A DNA stretch of 43,073 bases from Monoraphidium neglectum. Its lineage: Eukaryota; Chlorophyta; Chlorophyceae; Sphaeropleales; Selenastraceae. The translations under genes and the position numbers were made by a program. Location of the stretch: positions 1 to 43,073 of the forward strand of contig NW_014013531.1 of assembly GCF_000611645.1 (NCBI RefSeq), given 5' to 3'. Position 1 is the stretch's first letter. Each line of letters starts with the position of its first letter. A model generated the notes under the pieces. It made no database searches and was not told the origin of the DNA. It was given only the letters and a program-made list of their open reading frames with translations. Below are positions 1 through 10,657 of this stretch, piece after piece.

Positions 1-446
1 CCCTCGCCCTCCTCGACGCCCTCCACGCCGCCCGGCCCCGCCACACCCTCGTCGCCGCCGACTTCGATGCGCTGCCCGACGTCCGCGTGGCCGGCCTCAA
101 CGCGCCCCTCGTGTCGGGCCGCGCCGCGCCGGGCGTGCCCCTGGATTACGACACCCCCCTCGTGCCCTGGGGGTCTGCGGATATATTCTTTCCGACAGAT
201 TTCGAGGCGCTGGGGCGGCTGTACGGCCTCAGCGCCGCGGACGCCGCCGCCGCGCGCGGCGGGGTCGGGCGCGGCGGCGGCGGCGACGTGAGCTGGCGCC
301 ACATGCCGACGGCGCAGTTTGTGCAGGCGCTCGGGCTGTCGCGCAGCACGCAAACGCTGAGCGGGTGGAATCCGCTGCTGCAGGACTGGCCCAACACGCG
401 GTTCTTCCTCGGGACCAGCGGGGCGCCGCCCGCCAGGCGGCGCTGA
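1..446 (+). CDS. MidA/NDUFAF7-family SAM-dependent methyltransferase, C-terminal part (5' truncated by window)
   Basis: Open frame from position 3 to a TGA at 444-446, giving 147 visible residues; the start lies outside the window. Motifs seen: VAADFDALPD, then GLNAPLV, then DIFFPTDFEALGRLYG, ending with a GWNPLLQDWPNTRFFLGT tail. From memory, this order resembles the C-terminal half of the DUF185/MidA family, especially the fungal/plant NDUFAF7-like branch. Family members are SAM-dependent protein-arginine methyltransferases of the mitochondrial matrix needed for complex I assembly. A Gly-rich stretch (about residues 80-95) looks like a lineage insertion. The gene converges on IBA57. The SAM-binding domain is off the window, so catalytic residues cannot be checked. 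Family assignment is fairly likely; the exact ortholog is inference. Confidence 0.68.
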   Translation, partial: LALLDALHAARPRHTLVAADFDALPDVRVAGLNAPLVSGRAAPGVPLDYDTPLVPWGSADIFFPTDFEALGRLYGLSAADAAAARGGVGRGGGGDVSWRHMPTAQFVQALGLSRSTQTLSGWNPLLQDWPNTRFFLGTSGAPPARRR

Positions 447-665
447 CCCCGCCACGCGCAGGGCGGCTGGCGGGAGAGCCGGCGCTGTTGCAGGCGAGGG
501 ATGGGCTTTCTGGATATGCAAGCTGATTGGCTCCCCCTGCGACTTTGTTTTGATGAAGTATCTTGCATAATTGTGATGCATTTTTCTTGTCTGGCGAGAA
601 TCGGGTTTGAACACGCACCAGCAGCTGGGCTGCACATGTACAGCCCTCCCAACTCAGCCACCCTC

Positions 666-670
666 TGTAA
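666..670 (+). terminator. Candidate poly(A) signal TGTAA for the methyltransferase gene
   Basis: TGTAA lies about 220 bases after the TGA at 446. TGTAA is the common chlorophyte cleavage/polyadenylation signal. A pentamer is expected by chance, so position is the only support. Confidence 0.35.
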
Positions 671-742
671 ATCTGACCGAGGCTGAAAACATCAACACAA
701 GCACTGGAACCAGGAGGCTCGGCAGAGAATCATGTGCGATGA

Positions 743-747
743 TTACA
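743..747 (-). terminator. Candidate poly(A) signal TGTAA for IBA57
   Basis: On the minus strand TGTAA lies about seven bases after the IBA57 stop at 754-756. That is close but feasible for a short 3' UTR. Chance occurrence cannot be excluded. Confidence 0.3.
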
Positions 748-753
748 GTGGCG

Positions 754-2735
754 TCAAGCCTTTGGGGCGGCACCCGCGCCCGCCTCCTCATGGCCCCACT
801 CTGGCGGCCACCACTGCGGCCGCACCGGTCGCACCCACGCGCCCGCGTCCCCTGCCAAGTGCAGGGCCCCCTCGCCGCCCGCCGCCGCCGCCGCGAGGGC
901 GGGACCCAGCTTGAGGTGTGCCAGGCCGAGTGTCCCTTCGGTTGCCAGCAGCACGCCGGCCGAGCCGCCCCCCGCCTGCACCACGTCAGAGCCCGGCTGC
1001 AGACCTGCAGGGCACCACAGCATGTGACGTGGTTTGAGGCACTGCGCACTCGAGAGCACGGCACCCGCAGCCTTGAAACATCGCTTGGCGCGATTTCCTC
1101 GTCGCCTGGGTGTGGCTCAGCAGACAAATCGCCAGGGCCCAGGCAGTGGAAGCGCCGTATGCTGTGTGGAACAATGGGCCCCTGACTCAACGCGTGCACG
1201 GCGCACCTGGCTGCGCCAGCACCACCGGCATGAGCCGCCGCCGGATGATGCCGCGAAAGTGGGTGTAGCTGTTGCGCTCCTGCAACACGCGGCGTGAGGA
1301 GGGGCAGAGATGTCATAATTGCCGTAACACCAGGTCATAGATAAACTGCCCGACCACATCAACCCGCACAGGTAGTTGTGCCTTGGTGCGTCGCACGGCA
1401 GCCTCCTTGCCCAAGGGTGTTGGTGAGGGCCGGCACGCGGCGGTTGCAGCGGCGGGGCCTCGCCTGTCCGATGTAGCAGCCCTTGGTGTAGCTGACGCCC
1501 CCCAGCAGGTCCAGGTTTAGCTCCAGGGGGGTGAAGCGCTCTGCGCACGCGCAAGCGAGCGCGCATGTGTGCGTGCGATGTGTTTATTGAGGCTTTCAAG
1601 CCGGCACCCGAAACCCTCAACCCTAGTAATGTGTGCAGAGGTGAAACGAGGCATGGTCAAGATGGTGCAAGTGTGCAGAAGGGGTCGCAGAAACATTGGC
1701 GCACTCCCGTTGCAGACGTCTGCCATGTGTACGCAAGGCTGTGTACACCCAATGCAAAGCCTTACCACCCTGCTCCCTGGCGCACCTGGTGGCAGCTCTG
1801 CGGTGCCTTCAGCGACCCCCAGCCCATACCGCAGCAGCCGGTGCTCCGCCTCCCCTGCCTCCTGCCAGCCGCCGCCGCCCGCATCTGCTGGCGGCCCCGA
1901 GCTCAATGGGAACACCCCCCTGTGCCCAAGCTGCCCCGGCAGGCGCGGGTCGGTCCACCACCCCTGAGGCAGGGCCTCCGGCACGTCTCCGCAACCACTT
2001 CCGCAACTGCTGCCGTGACCGCCGCCGCGTGCCCAAACAGACAGTTCGCCGCTGGCGTCCTCGATTGTGATTGGGCGCCGCAGCTTGTACCGCGAGAGCC
2101 ACCGCAGCACGGCGGGCGCACCAGCCGCATCCACGTCCAGCCACAGCCGTTCAGGTGCTGCCGAAGATGTGGCTGATTTGCCATCAGCCGCTGCGGCGGT
2201 TGCTGTTGCTGCTGCTACAGCTGCTGACGGCCCAGCAGCGTCAGCGCGGAACACGAAGAGGTCGTGCAGCAGCTTCCCCTTTGGCGTCACTAGTGCCGCA
2301 TACACTGGGCCAGCACCAGGTTGTGCCAGAGGACGCATGTCGTTGGTGACCAAGCCCTGCGCACAATGGTGTCCATACGTGCATGCAGTTTGCAGGGCCC
2401 TGCATACACTTGTCAGTGGTACGTAAAATCATATCAGACTGGTACGGTTGTTGCTGCCACATACAGGCGCCGCTGCAGCACACAGGTGCTGGTGGACTGT
2501 CCTAGCAACTGTCCTGGTCTGCAGGCCCCCGCCCAACCTGCAGAAATTGCACCGAGTCCTTGCCCTCCATGCACACAACCGCCCTGGAAGACAGCCGTGT
2601 GAGCCATGGTGTCGCGGGGCCACCGACGCTGCCGGCCGATGATGTGGCGGCCAGTGCAGAGGCACCACTGCTGTTGCTGCTGCTGCACCTGCCACTCGTG
2701 CTGCATAAGTGTCGCACAGCCTGCACAGCCAGCAT
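754..2735 (-). CDS. IBA57: IBA57 iron-sulfur cluster assembly factor (YgfZ/GcvT-like), mitochondrial
   Basis: Model join(754..1004,1207..1279,1464..1540,1786..2356,2538..2735), 389 aa, all phases closing. IBA57 is a folate-binding GcvT-fold protein that acts with ISCA proteins to mature [4Fe-4S] clusters in mitochondria. The N-terminus (MLAVQAVRHLCSTSG..., Ser/Arg/Ala-rich, few acidic residues) looks like a mitochondrial presequence, which is why the ATG at 2735 was chosen. Core motifs: DSVQFLQ|GLVTNDM across intron 1, VYAALVTPKGKLLHDLF, PLELNLDLLGGVSYTKGCYIGQ|ERNSYTHFRG with the family's signature Cys at about residue 278, then RRLMPVVLAQPG. An Ala/Asp-rich insert (about residues 90-115) is not conserved family sequence. 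The intron at 1280-1463 starts with GC (CAG|GCGAGG). The gene faces away from the unknown-function gene at 3276 across a 540-base spacer. Confidence 0.88.
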
Positions 2736-3275
2736 GCTCCCATGACTGCATCTACTCAATTTCATAGATTCCAACAACGCCCCTAACAACGCCCCCCGCG
2801 TCAGAATCATGGCCTGTGGAGCACGCGTGACAGCAAAGCGTGATCTCGCGACTGCAATGTGCATATACAAAAGTATTGATGTCAGTATAACCACGAGTAT
2901 GTGCTTGTATGAACGCGCCATACACATCAGCAAAAGCCCTTCGTCTCCTGACGGGTGCGCACTGCAGTGACAGCGACCTGTGTTGTTTGTGCGCCATGCT
3001 GTGCGACAGTACGAAAAAAGCACTAAAACATTCAATGTATGACCCCTTACCTGGCTTGCTGCCCAGGTATATCTCCCGGAACTGTTTCGGAGCACTGTGT
3101 TGTGATCATCCAGGCCAGGGTCATCTCCAGCCAACCTTATCATATGCAATTGCTGTCGAAGCGACTACTTCTCTCTGTTCGGCTCAGTGCCAGTGTCAGC
3201 TTACCTCACGCCCGTCTCTATCTACCCAACGCGCTCCTTTTCCGAGGCCCTAGCAAGCGCTACAGCATCGGAAAG
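2736..3275. promoter_or_regulatory. Divergent spacer between IBA57 and the nine-exon conserved gene
   Basis: 540 bases separate two outward-facing start codons, so this interval must carry both promoters and 5' UTRs. It is less GC-rich than the flanking exons. I see no clear TATA box and no coding exon. The promoter role is inferred from position only. Confidence 0.4.
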
Positions 3276-3646
3276 ATGGACGCAGTCGAGGGTGAGATGC
3301 CCGAGCGTGGCGTGCAAACCACGCGACCGGCGCCGCCGCGGCGCCATGTGGGGGTTATGCAGTGTGTGCAGCCTCATTGCATCTGCCGTGCAGGCTGCAG
3401 TTGCGTCATTACCCGAACTTTCCTACATTCAAAGGTGCAGCAGTTGGCGCGGCCCGCGAGGCCATGGACCGCGCGTACGGGCCTTGGACGGGGCCGCAGT
3501 GGGCGCCGGCGCACTTTTCCAGGGCTCACAGCCACAAGGGCCGCTACCTGTAAGCAGCAAGCGGCCTGATACTGAGTACAGCCATGCCTTTCACATTAGC
3601 TGCCGCACCATGCTTGCGCACACGCCCACACACACAAACGCACGCA

Positions 3647-3707
<61 letters not shown>

Positions 3708-3728
3708 ACACTCGCACGCACGCATGCA

Positions 3729-3760
<32 letters not shown>

Positions 3761-6664
3761 CATGCACAAACCAATGCGTGAATCCGAATCGGAAGCCCTG
3801 CACGCACGGGTTTGGCTGGTGCCTTTTCAAAGGCTCCATGACGGCGGGGCGGTGTATGTGCGGGTGCCGCCTGCTGCCAATCCCTCGCCACCCTGCGCTT
3901 GGACACAGGTGGACGGACGCATTTGGCGTGTGCAATTACTGCAGCCTCTACCTGGAGACGGGGGACAACAGGTGAGGATGGTGAGGTGTGCTAGTCCGCG
4001 GGGCTGCACTGTGTGCCCGATGGCTGGGAGTGCTGCGAGGACAGCTACGATGCGCACCAGCATTCGCCCTGACAACTGCACGGGCGGCACGAGGTCTGGC
4101 ACGACGGGCAGGGATAATTGGGGCCGGCCATCTGTTGGGTCCTGCATGCAGCGCCAACAATGATGGTCGGGAGAATCCACTGCCCCGTGCCTCACGCATA
4201 TCTCAGGCAAGAGGTCAAGGCCAACTTCGCCCACGCATACACATGCACACACATGCACATGCACACACACATGCACAGACACACACATGCAAGTGCACAC
4301 ATATGAACACACACACACACACACCTGGCACATATGTGTCGGCGCTCAAACTTCCCCGCTCCAGGTACCTTCGGCAGGCGGAGACCCTGGCAGCTGCGGT
4401 GCACAACACCCTCGGGTTCACGCGCAACGGCGCGAGCAGGCTGGGCAACGCCACGGACGACCACCCGACACGCGGCGGCCTGCGCATTGGCAAGCCCAAC
4501 GAGAGCGGTGGGGTTCTTGATGCTACTAGGCCTCTGTCTTCTTGGGTGGCACCCTGATCAATGGGGCCGCGCCTGTGCATGTGCATGTGTGTGTGAGCAC
4601 GTGTGCGTGCGTGCGTGCGTGCGTGCGTGTGCGTGTGCGTGTGCGTGTGCGTGTGCGTGCGCGTGTGCGTGTGCGTGTGCGTGTGCGTGCGCGTGCGCAT
4701 GCGTGTGCGTGTGCGAACACTCGTGTGTAGTCCGCGCCTGGACGGCTACGGGCTGGGAGAAGCCATGAGGCTGGCCGGCCCCGCCTCGCCAGGCCTGCTG
4801 CCGTGTGCCCGCCTCACCCAAGCTGCCACTTGTCAGATCTGGTGCTGTCCATGATGCCCCTTCTTGCAACCAGGCCCCGACTGTGACGGGCAGTACCTCC
4901 ATTACCTCAATAAGTGGTGCTTTGCACTGCTGCAGGCGAGTGCGTCCCAGGCCGTGACGTATTACATGCGGTTACAGTCTTTGCGCTCTCCTGCTGCGCC
5001 CCAAATCCGGGTATGCAGAGTTTTTGTTATTGTGCATGGTGCTCGTGCTCCGCTCCTGCCTGCCTTGCCTACTAAACCTGCCCTGTCTCAATTCACCATG
5101 CCCTGCTCGCCCCGCGCCCCCGCGCCTCCTGGCGGCACATGGCACGGTGGGGCCTGCAGCTGTCTGCAGCGGCGGACGAGGGGCGGTACCTGGTGTGGGC
5201 GCTAGAGCTGGCTGATGCCACGTTTGACAGGTTCATGTGCCTGGAGGTGGGCGGGCTTCAAAAAGGTGCTCATTGGCGCTGCGGGACATTGAACCACTCA
5301 GCACACCTATTGGGTCGGCAACCGACTTGCTTTCTTTCGGGGATGATGGTGCGGGCATTGACACAAGGGCTTGCGGGTCAGCAGGCGTCCACCAACACAG
5401 GCTGCTTGCGGCCCAGCTGGACGGGCACCGCACACCTCGTGATCCTCTGACTGGCCGCGTGCGGGCCCCTCTCATGCGCGCCGGCCCGCGCAGGCCCCCG
5501 GCGGTGCGCGCCGCCTGGCGTGGAAGATGACCATTGACCTGTCCCGCCCCCTCGTGTCCAGCAGCGGCATGCTCGACGCCCTCGACAGCCTGGTCACCTT
5601 CCAGCTGCTGGAGGCCGCCGCGGGCCGCGCGCTCGGCGACGAGCGCGGCGGCGCGCCGCGGCTCGACGGCCAGATCGTCGTGGCCGCGGCACTGGTCGCG
5701 CACTGGTGGCGGGGCTTCAAGTCTGACGACCCCCTAGACCTCGGAGAGGCCCTGTGGCTGGCCCACTGGTTCGCCAGCGGCGATGCGGGGCACCCGCACA
5801 CGCATACGCACACGCACGCGGCGGCGCCAGAGTGCGGCGGCGGGGGCGTGTTGCGCGGCAGGGGCCCGGGGCGGGAGCTTGACTTGGACCTGTCAAGCGC
5901 GTGTGACCACGTGGCGGCGCGCGCGCTGGAGGGGCTGGAGGGGCTGTGGGGCGAGGGGTACTTTTCGCAGCCGCTGTCGCGGCGGCTGGGCTTCAGGGAG
6001 CTGGGGGCGACACTCGGGGTGCAGGTGGGGGTCGGGACGGCGCGGGCTGCGGGTTGCAGCGTGTGCTGCTGCAAGGGCAGGTGCATATGCGGAGGGCGGG
6101 GTGGTTTTGAGGCTGCCAAGGATGGAAGCTGTGAGTTCGAGCGCCAGGCCTGTGCACCAAGTCTCTTGACGCACCCTCTGCATTGAGGATACCCTCACGC
6201 ATTTGTGCGGGTTCGCTTGTGCGTGAGCACGCGCGTGCTTACCAATGAGGCTGCAATCCTGTTTGTGACTGCCCCTGTGAAAGTGCATCACACGGGAGCA
6301 AAACCTCCTGCTGCTGACCCGCAGGCACTCATCAGCCGCGTGCCAGAGCTACCTTCTGCCAAGCTTTGGGCGGGACGGGTGGCAGAGCTGCACCAGACCT
6401 GGCGCGGCGCCATGACCGACAGGCGAGCCCCCCCAGCAAGCACACCCGTGGTAGCCGCCTTCGCACGCACAATCGTGGCGAACCAAATCCAGACTGTTGT
6501 TGATGTTACGCTCAGTGGCTCTTCATTCTTTGTTGAGATTTGCACCTAGAAAAACCCTGGCAGTGCTTTGAGTGGCCGCCCTAACCAATTACTACAGGGA
6601 CTCTGACATTACGCCTGTCATGTGGGCGGCAAGCATGCTGCCACGCGTGTGGATCAAAGGCTAG
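3276..6664 (+). CDS. Conserved protein of unknown function, possibly alpha/alpha six-hairpin glycosidase-like
   Basis: Model join(3276..3291,3435..3549,3909..3971,4365..4507,4874..4935,5160..5246,5494..6024,6325..6422,6598..6664), 393 aa, every junction in phase. Segments: [109 protein letters not shown], and a C-terminal [15 protein letters not shown]. The repeated helical pattern with YL...AETLA...VHNTLG and [10 protein letters not shown] resembles bacterial and fungal hypothetical proteins with an alpha/alpha toroid fold; that link is from memory and unverified. No signal peptide is visible and no catalytic acid pair can be assigned. Introns 5 (4936-5159) and 8 (6423-6597) start with GC. 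Introns 2-4 hold CA/GT microsatellites. The 16-base first exon (MDAVE) is the least certain part. Confidence 0.7.
3618..3763. repeat. CA-rich microsatellite in intron 2
   Basis: A pure (CA)n run at about 3651-3701 is flanked by CACG/CGCA interruptions out to 3763. It sits inside the intron 3550-3908 of the conserved gene, so its H/T-rich translations are not proteins. Confidence 0.9.
4232..4324. repeat. Interrupted CA/CATG microsatellite in intron 3
   Basis: A degenerate run of ACACAC with ATGC interruptions, ending about 40 bases before the acceptor at 4364. Wholly intronic (3972-4364). Confidence 0.85.
4574..4714. repeat. GTGCGT-type microsatellite in intron 4
   Basis: GTGC/GTGT units repeat for about 140 bases inside the intron 4508-4873. 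On this strand it is GT-rich, unlike the CA-rich repeats in the two preceding introns of the same gene. Confidence 0.88.
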
Positions 6665-7331
6665 GGAGCCAGAGGCGTCGGGCCAAAGAGATACTCGGCA
6701 GTCCACGCGAATCCTGTGTTGGTACAGAGTGCGTGCGTGTGTTCCGAGCGCACGCGCATGCTGGGCATTGTGTAGGTGTGTCTGCACATGAGTGGAGGAG
6801 TTACTGGCCAGATATTGAGCTGCAGCTCAAGTGTTCGCGTTGTTCTTTGGGGTTGGATTGATAATGTGGCTGGATGTGGAGGCTTGTGCCTGTTCATGGT
6901 GCTCAGCCCCTTGCCGCATGCACATCGCGGCTTTGGCGTCTCGTTGACTTGTGGGGCGCTTGGAAGACCTGCTGGTTGCGAAGCGAAGTAGAGGCACAAC
7001 GATCTGCTGACAGGCCACTGCACTGCAAGAGTTGCTGTAATATGCCAATTCTGGAGGCTGGGTCTGGTACGTTTGTGCGGTCAGGGGAAGAAGATCGTCG
7101 GAGAGTGATGGGTGTCCCCAAGTGCGGCGTCAAAGATCCAAGGTGACCGCACCCGTCACTCGAGTGTCGGCAGGTGGCAGAGACCCCTGGGCTCAATCCA
7201 GATTATGCATGGCTACTCTTCACACCCATAAGCGCCATACCTCGCAGAGGGGCAAACGCAGATCGTGCCAGGCGACTTGTGCCGAATGAATGCGAGCTGT
7301 CACAATCGCACTCGGCACATCAGTAGTACAC
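6665..7331. other. Intergenic spacer between two same-strand genes
   Basis: Contains the 3' flank of the unknown-function gene and the 5' flank of the DNA glycosylase. A TGTAA at 7036-7040 is a candidate poly(A) signal for the upstream gene. No exon can be supported in either strand. Confidence 0.45.
7036..7040 (+). terminator. Candidate poly(A) signal TGTAA
   Basis: First TGTAA downstream of the stop at 6662-6664, about 370 bases away. Supported only by motif and position. Confidence 0.3.
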
Positions 7332-9560
7332 ATGAACCTCTTTGAGGTCCGTGTTGATCCGCAGGTGGCCAAGCCCTCGCTGTGAACGGCCAGCATGGAC
7401 TGTCGCCACCTCTGCTGCCGGCGCGCTCACTGCAATCACCGCCGACGCCCCTCGTGTCCTTCAAACACAACAGGAGTTCCGCTTCGCGTCGGCCAGGGCC
7501 AGCCCCTCAAAACCGTCGCCGACAAAGCAAGCAGGGATAGCAGCTGCGCAGGCAGCGCAGGTGGGACCAGAAACAGAGCCAGTCTCCGAACCGGGCGCTC
7601 GTGTTGCCACACCACCAAAGCGCAGCATCGATGCGGCCGTCGCCGGCCAGAAGCGCCATGCAGCCGAGGCCAGCGGGGCCACGCAAAGCTTAGGGACGGC
7701 CAAGCGGCGCGGCAGCGGCGCGGCCTCCTCCACCCCTTCCGGTGGCGCCAACAAAGCCACCCCTGTACAGCAGCGGCCGTCGCCGGCTGCGCTGCCGCCC
7801 GGGCAGCTTCCGCCCGGTGGAGTCCCTGAGAAGCTGGGAGACCAGCCCCTGCGGCTCATAATTGGTGAGCTGCCGCGTGCACCAGCAAATATCCTCCTGA
7901 ATATCGCGGTGCCTGCCTTGGATGCAGCAGTCTGGGACATGACAATCTGGGAGACGACGGCTGTGCCCTGTGCTGACTAGACCCCTGCCCCCTCCCGGCG
8001 CTCAAAAACGGTCGTACGCGCGAAAAACCATCATAGAAATGTTCCAAACTGATGCGAGGCAGTTGTCTGTGATCAACCACCACCCACCACACAGTGGGCC
8101 ACAATCCCAGCGCTCATGCGTGGGCGTCCGGGCACTTTTACTCAAACCCAAGCAACAGGATGTGGCCCCTCCTCATCAGGCGAGCTGGGTTGCAGTGCGC
8201 GGCAAAGCGGCAACGGGGTGCTTCAGCGGGGCGCGCTTTGCAGCACATACAAGGGCGCCGTGCGCCTGCACAGCCTGCATCCGTGTTGCACAGCATGCCA
8301 GCAGAACAAACTGTGTTCCACCAGATTACAATATGACGACTTCCCTTCCCTCCCCTCGATCCATACTTAATCCTTCGCATGCCACCCTCAGCACGGGTAT
8401 CGCCCCCAAGGGCATCAGGGGCGCCCAGGATGATGACGTCATGCCGGCGCGGGCGGGGGTGGGGTTTACTGACGTAGGGACGGGGACCCCCGGAACGGAC
8501 AGGTGGGCGGAGGGACGGCAGGGGGCCGCCTGAGTGACTGGTGAGGCTTCTTTTCGCAGACTGAAGGGAGCAGGCGCTGTGGCCAACACCAGCCGGACAT
8601 TTTGGTGGCACCCATGCACGCAGCCACGTGCCGTCGCACGGGCCGCTTTTTCCAGCCACGTGTTGGCCAGCCATGCGCTTCCTACCCTCGGCTTCACATG
8701 TTTGCCCACCTGTCCCGACATCCTCCACCATCCAACTCGAACTAGACATCCCTGGCCCTCTTCCACACCCTCCCGCAGCTCCCAATTTTCCTCCGACCTG
8801 ATCACATCAGCGTGGCTGCCCAGCTTCTACTCGCGGCTCTCACAGCACATGCGGCGAGCCTCTGAAAGCATTGGTGCGCTGCCCAGGGCGGCGCCGCCTG
8901 CACCCTCGCATTCCCTGCTCCACTTTCGGGGTCCCTTGCCGCCGCATTCGCTGTGCTGGATCGTATGAAACCGGGCGCAGACGGCGCAGCAGCAGCCCAA
9001 ACCGCCCGCGCCTCCATGTCCGCCCGCCCCTCCCAGGCTGCGTGTGCGGCAGCTGCGGCGCCCCCTGCATCGTGGCGTTCTCTGGAAAGCGGCAGTACCT
9101 GGAGCTCCTCAACGCAGACCCCTCCGCCCTGCCGCCGTCCCAGCGCACGTGGGTCACCGTGGCGCCAGGCGGGCAGGGGCCCGCCCTGGCGAGGCCCCAG
9201 GGCAGCGGCCCGCGGCAGGGCGGCCGCGGCGGCGGCGGCGGCAGCCCCAAGAAGGCCGCGACGGTGGACCTCGGCCCGCAGGCGCGGCTGCCGCGCGGAT
9301 GGCCGCTGCCCGCGTCGACGGAGGTGTGGGTGCTGACGTCGACCAGCGGCGCGAGCGCGCTGACGAACGAGCAGCGGTCGGCGCCGTACCAGGCCCTGGC
9401 GGCGCGGCTGGGGCAGGTGCCCTGGCCCCGCGACGTCCGGCCGGCGTGCGTGGCGGCCGCTGCTGCTGCCTCGGATGGCGGCGCCGCGGCGGAGAGCGGG
9501 GGTGGGGGGCTGTTTGCGAGGCTTGGGGGTCCGCCTGCTGAGGGCGGTGGGTCCGGCTAG
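7332..9560 (+). CDS. G/T-mismatch-specific thymine/uracil DNA glycosylase (TDG/Mug family)
   Basis: Model join(7332..7364,7474..7864,8095..8179,8392..8502,8779..8873,9037..9560), 412 aa. The enzyme would remove T or U opposite G in base-excision repair in the nucleus. The first approximately 130 residues are Pro/Ser/Ala-rich and probably disordered, with basic clusters PPKRS and AKRRG that could act as nuclear signals. The catalytic domain starts at LRLII|VGHNPSAHAWASGH; the Asn of GHNPS (about residue 145) matches the catalytic Asn position of the family's GINPG motif. It continues with GTD|SSQFSSD, FYSRLSQHMRRA, CGAPCIVAFSGKRQYLELL, and a C-terminal VWVLTSTSGAS loop. A roughly 50-residue Gly/Arg-rich insert lies between the last two motifs. 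Intron 8180-8391 begins with GC. The start ATG at 7332 is chosen because its short exon (MNLFEVRVDPQ) splices in phase; the larger frame there has only a TTG. Confidence 0.85.
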
Positions 9561-10037
9561 ATCCCTGATGTGACGGGGCTGGAGCGGCCCGCAGTTGGCA
9601 CCCAGCTTCTCGGACATTCCGGAACATTGATGACAGTGTTGTAGCGCAAGTCCTTCCACGTGTCAACTGCTTGACCTGAGTTGCCACACTTTCAACTGTT
9701 CATGTACCCCCACTGGCGAGGTTACATTACGTTGCTAAACACGTGCGTGCGCATCAACCTTTACTGCACAGAGTTGCTTGCCAAGCTGCTACAGGACTCA
9801 CAGCCTTTTATGTACAACTGGTAACCGACAATAATCACAGTCAGAATCGGCCGACGACGGCGTGTTGTAGCAATCCTACTCCCAAAAGCATGATCAAGCC
9901 ACCTCGGACCACCGGCAGAATGCACAACATCCTGCTGGTGACAGCAGTAGAAAGCCTGGCACGCGCCCTGCGCAGTGTTGTCAAAGCAGCAAAACACCAC
10001 AGACCCCTTTGGGGGGGGTACTTCCTGGCAGCCCGCC
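9561..10037. other. Convergent intergenic spacer
   Basis: About 480 bases between the glycosylase stop and the stop of the fasciclin gene on the other strand. It holds two 3' UTRs. A minus-strand TGTAA occurs at 9722-9726. No exon is supportable. Confidence 0.45.
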
Positions 10038-10584
10038 CTAGAACTCATTGTTGGTTGGCAGCAGGTACCAATTCATCACGTTGATGAAGCCCTGAGGCGC
10101 AATGCATGTCGTGGAAGAGGGGCAGGTGCGTGCATCAGCAACGTAGCTTCGGGGCAAAGAGCGACAATGTGGAGAGACCACAGGCCTCGCGTTGCACGAA
10201 CGAATGTGCCTAAGGCTGCAACCGCCCCTGCGCTTGCAACCGATTCCCATGCACCCAACGGCTGCCCCATGTACCCCATTTCATGGCCGCCACATCGTAT
10301 GTGTCACCTTGCATGCGTAGATGTCTTTCTGCCTGATCTTCGCGCTGGAGCCCGGCGCCCTGATCTCGATGTCCCCCGTCGATGAATCCACCCCCACGAC
10401 TTCCAGGTTGTCCCCGGTCGCCCCCAGGCTGCGCATCTTGGCGCCCTGGACGAAGAAGGGCGTCGTCCAGACGGCGCGGGTCGCGTTGAGGGGCGGCAGC
10501 AGGTGGGTGTCCATGATGGCACCCAGCTTGTCGCGCACGGCCGAGTCTGACAGTATCCGGTCCTTGCCGCCTGTGTGTGTATGT

Positions 10585-10657
<73 letters not shown>

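Larger units (their letters stand above)
447..753. other. Convergent intergenic spacer
   Basis: About 300 bases between the stop of the methyltransferase gene and the stop of IBA57 on the opposite strand. It holds the two 3' untranslated regions and no coding exon that I can support. TGTAA, the usual green-algal poly(A) signal, occurs on + at 666-670 and on - at 743-747. Confidence 0.5.

Noticed and set aside
146..661. Minus-strand open frames across the methyltransferase exon
   Set aside because: Shadow frames of GC-rich coding sequence; no recognisable family and the sense frame carries clear conserved motifs.
3544..4902. Long His/Thr, Cys/Val or Arg/Ala-rich open frames over the CA/GT repeats on both strands
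   Set aside because: They are translations of microsatellites inside introns of the nine-exon gene, with no domain and no start context.
7342..7980. A longer single-exon start for the glycosylase at 7342
   Set aside because: The codon at 7342 is TTG with an in-frame TGA just upstream. A spliced ATG exon at 7332-7364 joins in phase at 7474.
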